DNA of 64,000 bases. Origin: Microglena sp. YARC (lineage: Eukaryota > Chlorophyta > Chlorophyceae > Chlamydomonadales > Chlamydomonadaceae). The stretch spans positions 27,304,003 through 27,368,002 of the forward strand of contig CM039463.1 in NCBI GenBank assembly GCA_022414725.1, in the 5' to 3' direction. The notes beneath the pieces are model-generated. The model saw only the letters and a list, made by a program, of their open reading frames with translations, searched no databases and was not told the DNA's origin. This document shows positions 42,879 to 54,006 of the stretch, piece by piece (the first letter of the stretch is position 1; each line of letters begins with the position of its first letter). A program made the position numbers and the translations under genes.

Positions 42879-45800
42879 CGGGCGGGCAGGTAGGTAGGAA
42901 GGTATGTTGGTTGGTAGGTTGGTTGGTTGGTAGGTAGGTAGGTTGGTTGGTTGGTTGGTACGTAGGTAGGAAGGTATGTTGGTTGGTAGGTTGGTTGGTA
43001 GGTAGGTAGGTTGGTTGGTTGGTTGGTAGGTAGGAAGGTAGTAGGGGTTGTTGTTAGGTATTCCCCCTCATGTCAGCTACACCATCATACCCGTGATTTA
43101 CACTTCCACGGTTGGGGTCGGAGCAGGGGTTGGAGCTGGGGTTGTTGTTGTGGTTGGGGTTGCACTGGGAATGGTCGGGACATGGTCGGAGCGAGAAAAC
43201 AAAATTAAATGCCAACTGGGCACAGTAATTGTTTACATTTAACTGCCAACTGGGCACAGTAAGTTTTTACATCCAAATGCCAACTGAGTACAGTAATTGT
43301 TTAAATGCCAACTGGGTACAGTAATTGTTTATATCTAAATGCCAACATGGCGCAGTAAGTTTTTACATTCAAATGCCAACTGAGTACAGTAATTGTTTAA
43401 ATGCCAACTGGGTACAGTAATTGTTTATATCTAAATGCCAACATGGCGCAGTAAGTTTTTACATTCAAATGCCAACTGAGTACAGTAATTGTTTAAATGC
43501 CAACTGGGTACAGTAATTGTTTATATCTAAATGCCAACATGGCGCAGTAATTGTTTACATTCAAATGCCAACTGAGTACAGTAATTGTTTAAATGCCAAC
43601 TGGGTACAATAATTGGTTACATTTGAATGTCAAATGGTGAAATGGGCACAGTAATTGTTTATATACATTATTTTTAATTACTTACATAGGAAAATGACTT
43701 ATTTAAATTCCCAAACACCAACTGAGTAGAGTAATTTACAATCATTCCACCTTTGGTGGTTGGCCCTAGTGCAAGTAAACCGTGCCTAGGGCTGCCTACC
43801 CAAATCACTACCTTGAGCCCACTCCAAAAAAGCCCCCCCACCCCACCTGGGGAGGCCCTACCTACCCAAATCACTACCTTGAGCCCACTCCAAATAGCCC
43901 CCCCCACCCCCACCCCCACTCCCACCCCACCCCATACACCCGGGGAGGCCCTACCTACCCAAATCACTACCTTGAGCCCACTCCAAATTGCCCCCACCCC
44001 CACCCCCACCCCCACCCCCACTCCCACCCCACCCCATACACCCGGGAGGCCCTACCTACCCAAATCACTACCTTGAGCCCACTCCAAATTGCCCCCACCC
44101 CACCCCCACCCCCACCCCAACCCCCACCCCCACCCCCACCCCATACCCCCAAGGAGGCCCTACCTACCCAAATCACTACCTGGAGCCCACTCCAAATAGC
44201 CCCCCACCCCCACCCCCACCCCCACCCCCACCCCCACCCCCACCCCACCCCCACCCCCACCCCCACCCCACCCCACCCCCCACCCCCGGAGAGGCCCTAC
44301 CTACCCAAATCACTACCTGGAGCCCACTCCAAATAGCACCCCCACCCCCACCCCCACCCCCACCCCCACCCCTACCCCTACCCCACCCCCCACCCCGGAG
44401 AGGCCCTACCTACCCAAATCACTACCTGGAGCCCACTCCAAAAAGCCCCCCCCACCCGTTACCCCCCCACCCCACCCCCACCTCGAATAGACCCCCCTCC
44501 CAGGGAGGCCCTACCTACCCAAATCACTACCTTGAGCCCACTCTTCAAAGACTCCAAATCCCTAATTGCTTTCAGAATACCCCTTTTCCGAAATGAAAAC
44601 AAACTCTGCCACGTGTGAACACCCACCTTTGGTGTTTGTCCCCAGTGCAAGTAAACCTTCGGGCTGCCTACCCAAATCACTACCTGGAGCCCACTCTTGA
44701 CTGACACCAAATCTCTGATTGCTACCAGAATACCCACTTTCTGACACGAAACAAAAATCTGCAACATGAGCACCCACCTTAAGTGGTTGTCCCCAGTGCA
44801 AGCAAAGGGGCTGGCCCCCTCAACCTCACGCCTCGCACTAAGGCATGTTTTTTATTTATTTGTTTTATTTATGTATTTACTTCTATCACCTTTGGTGGTT
44901 GGCCCCAGTGCAAGCAAACGGGCTGGCCCCCTCAACCTCACGCCTCGTACTAAGGTACACTTTTTTTTTATTTATCATGCCCCTCAAAATTCTGATTGAT
45001 TGTCTGGCTCTGCTGGATCACCGTGCTTCTCTTTTCTGTGGCAATACCACTGTGCGATAATTAGAAGGAAAATGTAAATAATTTGATGATTATGTAGTTC
45101 TATTGCGATTATATTCACCAAATGTGCTGATCCCTAAATCACCGCGCCCCTCTTTTCAGTGGTGGTATCACTGCGCGATATTTGTAAGGGAAATATAAAT
45201 AATTTGTAAACGTAAATAATTTGTAAATGTAAATAATTTGTCAGTGACTGTTTCTCTGCGCGATGTTTAGAAAGAAAAATCTGATCATTTGATTATTTTA
45301 TACGGATTTTATATTTGTATTACGATTATGTTCACCAAATGCGCTGACCCCTAACTCACTGTGCCCCTCTTGTCAGTTGCAATATCACTAAGAGATATTT
45401 AGATGAAAAAACTAAATAATTTGATGGTTTTATAGTTGTATTGCTATTATATTCACCAAATGTGCTGATCCCCAAATCACCATGCCCCTCTTTTCAGTGG
45501 CGATGCCATTGTGCGATATTTACAAGAAAAATCTAAATAATTTGATCATTTTATAGTTGTATTGCGATTACATTCACCAAAAGCGCTGATCTCTAAATCA
45601 CCGTGCCTCTCTTTTCAGTGACGATACCACTGCGTGATAATTAGAAGGAAAAAGGAAATCATATGATGATTGTATAGTTGTATTGTGATTATATTCACCA
45701 AATACGCTGATCCCAAATCCCCATGCCCCTCTTTTCAGTGGCGATACCATTGTGCGATATTTAGCTGAGGCCTACCATCCGGAGCGCGTCATCTTCCTGG

Positions 45801-48041
45801 TGAGACACCTTATGTTTTTTTAACGAGGAGGACTTTCACCCATATGCTGATTTTTGATTTTTAATTGTTACATGGTTCTTCAGCCAACTCTGGGCTGCTC
45901 ACCGTCTGCCAGTCCAAAGTTCCCCTGTGCGATACCCACAGAAACTAGGCAGCACACTAAGCGGACCATCCGGAGCGCGTCATCTTCTTGGTGAGATAGC
46001 TTATGTTTAATGAAATGACTTTGACCCAGTAATGATATCATATGAGCCTGGTAGGACGTGGTATTAAGGAAGCCCAGCCTTCCGGCGGTAGAAAACAGTG
46101 AGATACCTTATGTTAAAAAAAGAGGAGGAATTTTACCCGTGGTTAATCCTGCTGATGGCACCTGGGGTGGGGGGTAGGGTGGGGTAGGGGGGGGGGGGGA
46201 GAAAAAAAGGAATGATAACGCCTGGTGGGGCGTGGTATTAAGGGAGCCCTGCCTTACGGCGGTAGAGAATGGTGAGATACCTTTTGTTTTTTCAAGAAGT
46301 GGGCTTTCACCCAGTAATGATATGATATGAGCCTGGTGGGGCGTGGTATTAAGGGAGCCCTGCCTTACAGCGATAGAGAGCGGTGAGATACCTTTTGTTT
46401 TTTTGAAAGGAGGACTTTTACCCGTGGTCAATCCTGCTGATGGCATCTGGGGTGAGGGGGAAGGGGGGGGGGGGGGGGGGGGGGGGATAAAAAATAATTC
46501 TAACGCCTGCTGGGGCGTGGTATTAAGGAAGCACTGCCTTACGGCGGTAGAGAACGGTAAGATACCTTTTGTTTTTTTAACAAGGAGGACTTTCACTCAA
46601 ATACAGATTTTTGATTTTGAATTGTTACATGGTTTTGATTTTTGTTTTTTCACCCAAATGCAAGTTTTCGATTTTTAATTGTTACATGGTTCTTCAGCCA
46701 ACTCTGGGCTGCTCACCGTCTGCCAATCCAAAGCCCCCCCGTGTGATGCCCACGGAAACCAGGGGGCACACTAAGCGGATTAGAAAAAAAGTAATGGTAT
46801 GATCCCTGGGTGGCTGGAAGACCCCCCTGGATGGGGTGGAGCGGGCTTGTCCTGGGTCAAATATGGCCTGTCTATGAAAATGTACTGTAATATCTGTAGG
46901 GTTGGCAAGTACGATATCATAGATATATCAACGATGTCAGATGACGTGTCGTGAAATATCACACGATAAATCAACATATCATACAATATTGCAGGATACA
47001 CAACCCAGGGATATTGTTTCCGTAATATATTCCGATCGGAATATGAGACCCCGTTTTGGGAAAAAATGCCGAAATAAGAAACCTATTAAAAATACTGTAA
47101 CTGAAATTGACTAAAAATGACCCAAATCGACCCAAATCGGGATAAGGATCCTGTTTTGGGAGGGGAAAAAGGAGGGAAAAAGGAGAAAAAAAAGAAAAAG
47201 GAATCAGATTTCCTCTTTTTGATTTGAAAAAAAGATCCCTGATACAACCAGTTAATACTGTGGACCAGTACAATACCGACATCCCCACACATGTTGGACT
47301 TGTCACACATGTTGCACTTGTTACACATGTTGTACCTGTTACACATGTTGCACCTGTTACACATGTTGCACTTGTCAGACCTGTAGTACTTGTAACACAT
47401 GTTGCACTTTTTACACTTGTTGCACCTGTTACACATGTTGCACCTGTCACACATGTTGCACTTGTTACACATGTTGCACCTGTTACACATGTTGCACTTG
47501 TCACACCTGTTGTACCTGTTACACCTGTTGCACTTGTCACACCTGTTGTACCTGTTACACATGTTGCACTTGTCACACCTGTTGTACCTGTTACACATGT
47601 TGCACTTGTCACACCTGTTGTACCTGTTACACATGTTGCACTTGTCACACCTGTTGTACCTGTTACACATGTTGCACTTGTCACACCTGTTGTACCTGTT
47701 ACACATGTTGCACCTGGTACACTTGTTACTCCTGTTGTACTTGGCCTGCAGACCAATGTTCCCGGTGTGTATGAGCTCATGCGCAGTAGCGGTCTGCGAA
47801 AGTAAAATCCACAGTCACCCCCCGTCGGTTAAACGATTGTTTGGGGTTCAGTTCATCAGTGCTTTTTCTTTTTAAGCTCTTCCTATAAGGTTGGGCAAGT
47901 CCCTTTATCCTATTTGGCCTACCCCTGGACTGTTACATACATTCATACATACATACATCTATATATATAAAGAAATCATGGTCGTGGTCGTGGTGGTGGT
48001 GGTGGTGTCATCATCGTGTCATTTGGCCTACCCCTGGACTG

Positions 48042-48072
<31 letters not shown>

Positions 48073-51000
48073 CATACATACATACATACATACATACATA
48101 CAGGTGGTCGTGGTGGTGGTGGTGTCATCATCGTGTCATTTGGCCTACCCCTGGACTGTTACATACATACAGTAACCTTCCCCAGCTCAAGCGAACATGA
48201 AGTTTCCTTCAATCTCATGCCCCGTGGCAAGGTGTAAAAAATACAATTTTAATTTTGTGCAACTGGCCTGCAGACCAATGTTCCAGGCGTGTATGATCGA
48301 CCCCCCGAGGAGGATGGAGCTCAACTGCTGCAAACAATATATGTGAAAGGTAATCCCGATGGGTGTGTGTGTGTGGTGGTGTGAAGGTGGTGTGGGGGTG
48401 GGGGTGGGTGTTTTGTGTGGGGGGGGTGAGGTGGTGGTGGGTGGTGTGGTGGTGGTGGTGGTGGTGGTGGTGGGGGTGTGTGGTGTGGTGTGGTGGTGGT
48501 GGGTGTGGTGTGGTGTGGTGTGGTGTGGTGTGGTGGTGGTGGTGGTGGGTGGTGGTGGGTGTGGTGTGGTGTGGTGGTGTGGTGGTGGGTGTGGTGTGTG
48601 TGTGGTTGTGGTGGGGTGGTGGGGGTGGTGCAGAACCCAGGATCTGACCCAGTGCTCCCAGTGGCTCCAATGTTCCCGGAGTGTATTATTGCCCTCCCGA
48701 AGAGGAAGGAGCTCAATTGCTGCAAACAGTATATGTGAAAGGTAATCCAGATGGGTGCGTGTGTGTGGTGGTGGGGGGGTGGTGGTGGTGGTGGGGGGGG
48801 TGGGGGGGTGGGGGGTGGTGGGGGGTGGGGGTGGGGGTGTGTTTGTGTGGTGGTGGTGTGGTGTGGTGTGGTGTGGTGTGGTGTGTGTGTGGTGTGGTGT
48901 GGTGTGGTGTGGTGGTGGTGTGGGGGTGGGGTGTGGTGTGTGGGGGGGGGTGTGGTGGTGAGGGTGGGGGTCTGGTGGTGTGGTGGTGAGGTGGTGGTGG
49001 TGTGGTGTGGTGTGGTGTGGTGTGGTGTGTGTGTGGTGGTGTGGTGTGTGTGGTGTGGTGTGTGTGGTGTGGTGTGTGTGGTGGTGTGGTGGTGTGTGGT
49101 GTTTGCGGTGGGGTGGTGGGGGTGTTGCAGAACCCAGGATCTGACCCAGTGCTTGCAGTGGCTCCAATGTTCCCGGCGTGTATGATCGCCCTCCTGAGGA
49201 GGAAGGAGCTCAACTGCTTCAAACAATGTACGTGGAAGTGAAAGGTAAGGGTGGGTGGGGTGGGGAGATGGGGTGGGTGGGTGGGTGGTGGGGGGACGTG
49301 GGGCGGGGTGGATGGGGGGTGGGGGGGTCAGGTGGTGGGGTGGGTGGGGTCAGGTGGTGGGGGATGGGGGGGTCGGCAGGTGTGTGTGGATGTGGGTGGT
49401 TGGGTGTGTGGGGGGGGGGAGGGATGGGGCCGCTCAACTGCTTCAAAACAATGTATGTGGAAGTGAAAGGTAAGGGTGGGTGGGGTGGGGAGATGGGGTG
49501 GGTGGGTAGGTGGTGGGGGGACGTGGGGCGGGGTGGATGGGGGTGGGGGGGTCAGGTGGTGGGGTGGGTGGGGGTCAGGTGGTGGGGATGGGGGGGGTCG
49601 GCAGGTGTGTGTGGATGTGGGTGGTTGGGTGTGTGGGGGGGGGAGGGATGGGGCCGCTCAACTGCTTCAAACAATGTATGTGAAAGTGAATACGCTGTGC
49701 CTGAGGGCGGTAGCTCATCCTCAGCATGGCAGGGCAGCACTGTCACAAAGCAGCAGCCATGACACAGCACATTTGGGGAGTCTGCGGCTGGTGTACTGCT
49801 TGTCTTCTACTGGTCTACGGCTGGTGTACTGCTTGTCTTCTACTGGTCTACGGCTGGTGTACTGCTTGTCTTCTACTGGTCTACGGCTGGTGTACTGCTT
49901 GTCTTCTACTGGTCTATGGCTGGTGTACTGCTTGTCTTCTACTGGTCTACGGCTGGTGTACTGCTTGTCTTCTATTGGTCTACGGCTGGTGTACTGCTTG
50001 TCTTCTACTGGTCTACGGCTGGTGTACTGCTTGTCTTCTACTGGTCTACGGCTGGTGTACTGCTTGTCTTCTACTGGTCTACGGCTGGTGTCCTGCTTGT
50101 CTTCTACTGGTCTGCGGCACATTTTCAATGGGCTTGTAAGGGTGCATTCTGAGTGGGACGGGGGAAGGGCGAGGCACCATTGTCACAAAGCGGTAGACAT
50201 GATGATGAAATAGAGAAGTCTGCTTGCATGCTCCCTCACTTTGCAAGAACTTCAATAACTCGTGAATACTGTGTCGGAAGCCGGTAGCTCATCGTCTGCA
50301 TGGCAGGGCACCATTGTCACAAAGCAGCCGGCATGATACGGCACATTTGGGGGGTCTACAGCTGGTCAACAGCACCTTTTTATTTGGCTTATAAGGGTGC
50401 ATTCTGGGTGGGAAGGGGGAATGGCGAGGCACCATTGTCACAAAGCGGCAGACATGACACATGGCACATATGGGGAGTCTACGGCTGGCCTATGTCACCC
50501 TTTGATTTGGCTTGTAAGGGTGCATTCTGGGAAACATGGCAACGGCAGGCAAATCGGCTGAACACACAGGATGTGTGTGTGTGAGGGGGGTGGGTGTGTG
50601 TGGGGGTGGGGTGTGTGTGTGGGGGAGGGGGGATAATTGGCGACGGTGGTGGTGTGGTTGGTGCTGGGAGATTTGGCTTGTAAGGTTGCATTCCGGGACC
50701 AATCTCTCCACTGCACACAGCTGTTATGCTGGAAGCACCAACAAACAAAATGTTCTTGGCATCATTCTATCCTGCCTCTCATCTGTAATTGCTGCTATGC
50801 CCCTTTTTACCCTCTAACAAATATCTCCACTGCACAGAGAACGGCAGCTGGTAGGCTGCACCCTCGATATCATTCTCACGTGCCTCTAAGTTTTCATTGC
50901 TGGTGTGCCTCTTTCCACCCTCTGACCAATCCCTCCACTGCACAGAGGACGGCAGTTGGTAGGCTGCACCCTCAATATCATTCTCACGGTACCTCTCATG

Positions 51001-53098
51001 TTGACTTCCTGGTGTGCCCCTTTCCAACCCCGGCGAATATTTCCTCTGCACAGAGGACGGCAGCTGGTATGCTGGTAACGCAGACAAACAAATAATTGTT
51101 GTTACCTCTGATATTTCATTGATGCTGTGCCCCTATCCACCCCCCGACCAATCCCTCCACTGCACAAAGGACTGGAACGCTACGTCCTGGATATCATCCT
51201 CCTATGCCTCTTATGTTTCATTGCTAGTGTGCCCCTTTCCACACTCTGACCAACCCCTTCACAATACAAAGGACTGGTACACCGCGTCTTGGATATCATT
51301 CTCTCATGCTTCTAATGTTTCATTTCTAGTGTGCCCCTTTCCACCCTCTGACCAATCTCTCCACTGCACACAGGATGGCAGCTTGTAGGCTGCACTCTGG
51401 ATATCATTCTCCTGGTCCTCTAGTGTTTCATTGCTGCTGTGCCCCTGTTTACCCTCCGACCAATCTCTCCACTGTGCAGAGGATGGAAGCTGGTACACTG
51501 CACCCAGGATATCATTCTCCTGGTCCACTAGTGTTTCATTGCTGCTGTGCCCCTGTTTACCTTCCGACCAATCTCTCCACTGTGCAGAGGATGGAAGCTG
51601 GTAGGCTGCACCCTCAATATCATTCTCACATACCTCTCATGTTTCATTGCTGGTGTGCCCCTTACCAACCCCGACGAACCTCTCCACTGTGAAGAGGATG
51701 GAAGCTGGTATGCTGGAAGCGCCGACAATCCAGGATCCTTTGCTGCTGTGCCCTTTTTACCCTCCGATTGCAGCTGTGATTTTGACCCCCCGACTCATCT
51801 TTCCACTGTGCAGAGGATGGCAGTTGGTATGCTGGAAGCGCCGACAATCCAGGATCCTTTGCTGCTGAACCCTTTTTACTCTCCGATTGCTGCTGTGCTT
51901 TTAACCCTCCAACTCACCTTTCCACTGTGCAGAGGATGGCAGCTGGTATGCTGGAAGCGCCGACAACAAAATAATTATTGTTACCATTGCCCATACTTTT
52001 CATATTCCTTTGCTGCTGGGCCCCTTTTTACCCTCCGCCCAATCTCTCCACTGTGCAGAGGACGGCAGCTGGTATGCTGGAAGCGCCGACAACCAAAGCG
52101 GCATTAAGATGGTCTGTGACTCCAATGATTGCACTGGGTAAGAATTTGAATTTGAATTTTGATTGTTACATGGTTTTTCAGCCATATTTAGATGGTCTGT
52201 GACTCCTATGATTGCACTGGATAAGAATTTGAATTTGAAGTCGAATTGTGACATGGTTTCTCAGCCAACTCTGGGATGCTCACTGTCTTCCAATTCCAAG
52301 TCCCCCGGTGCAATACCCTCGGAAACAAGGGAGCACACTAAGCAGATTAGACAGTTTAAAAAATTGTCCAGGGCCACTGGGTAAGAGGAGGTTTCTCTTA
52401 GCCTACCTGGCTAACCTGGAATCTACAACGTTACATATAATATTTTGAGTTTAGGGCTAGCATGGGGAGCTCCACCCTTTGAGATTAAAATACTCCTTGG
52501 AAAAATAGGGTTGTCAAGTACGATATCGTGGATTTATGCAACGTATGATATAAAGTATGACATTGTATGATATAAATATAAATAATAGAATAGAATAGAA
52601 TAGAATAGAATAGAATAGAACAGAACAGAATAAAATATAATAGAAATAATATATACATATAAATATAATATGGTATATAATATACCGCCCGATAATCTTG
52701 GAACCAGAACGATATCGACAATATCAAATGATGCAGTTTGTATGATATCATAGATATAATATTCGCCTTTGTCTACATCATATGATATGCCGGTCCCTAA
52801 TGATATAAGGTTGTTGTAGGCAGACCACTGTTGACCTAAGACAAGCTCCACAGCATCGGGGGGGGGGGAGGGGGGGGCTTCCCTAGACAAGCTCCACAGC
52901 ATCAGGGGGGGGGGGGGGGGCTTCCGTAGACAAGCTCCACAGCATCGGGGGGGTGGGGTGGGGTGGGGGGGCTTCCCTAGACAAGCTCCACAGCATCGGG
53001 GGGGGGGGGGGGGGGGTTCCCTAGAAAAGCTCCACAGCATCGGGGGAGGGGAGGGTGGGGGTGTTGGGGGGGGCTTCCCTGGACAAGCTCCACAGCAT

Positions 53099-53135
<37 letters not shown>

Positions 53136-53899
53136 GGGGGGAGGGGGGGCTTCCCTAGACAAGCTCCACAGCATCGGGGGGGGCTTCCAACCATTAAGTT
53201 CAACCATTAATAGACAAATCGATTAAGGTAACAAACACACGAATTGAAAGTCTAAAGGTGGTTAGGTGTGCAAGAAGAAGGTTGCTTAAGGGCTTACCCA
53301 AACAAAACAAAACAAAACAAAAACAAAACAAACTAACCAACCCGACCCGACCCGACCCGACCCGACCCGACCCGACCCGACCCAACCCAACCCAACCCAA
53401 CCCAACCCGACCCAACCCAACCCAACCCAACCCGACCCAACCCAACTCAACCCAACCCAACCCAACCCAACCCAATAAGGGCTCAAAAGGGCCTGTGTAC
53501 ATTTAGACGAACAAACAGCAGGAGGGCAGTAAAAGGGAACAGAAACAGACAGGATGCAAGTACATAGGCCTAAGCAAAGATGCAACCCAAGAGGTGCTTA
53601 AGTGAGACTAGACTAGCAATGGTCCTATTCACTGCAGGGTACCGGTATGTATGTATGTATGTATGTATGTATGTATGTATGTATGTATGTATGTATGTAT
53701 GTATATGTGTACCGGTAGGTATGTGTACATGCCAATGTGTGAAAATATGTATATATGAATGTGCGCATGTACGTACATGTAATGGTGTCTGCTAACTCTT
53801 TTCTTCTTTTGCTTTCACGATATTCAGAGGTCCCCCCTTACTCAGCCAAGCCACGGGCACATTAAGAGTCCAGCAGTGCACCAGGAAAAATGCAACCAC

Positions 53900-53946
<47 letters not shown>

Positions 53947-53968
53947 CCACCGTCATCATCATTATCGC

Positions 53969-54006
<38 letters not shown>

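Noticed and set aside
47086..47706. CRISPR-like array at 47.3-47.7 kb, or arrays at 49.8, 54.6 or 63.4 kb
   Set aside because: Units are directly adjacent tandem repeats with no unique spacers, no cas genes are present, and the context is eukaryotic.
46971..47780. Cys-rich or [11 protein letters not shown] repeat proteins (up to 269 codons) on both strands
   Set aside because: The 18/36-bp tandem repeat has a period divisible by 3, so many frames are open by construction. It lies inside the IPK D-E intron.
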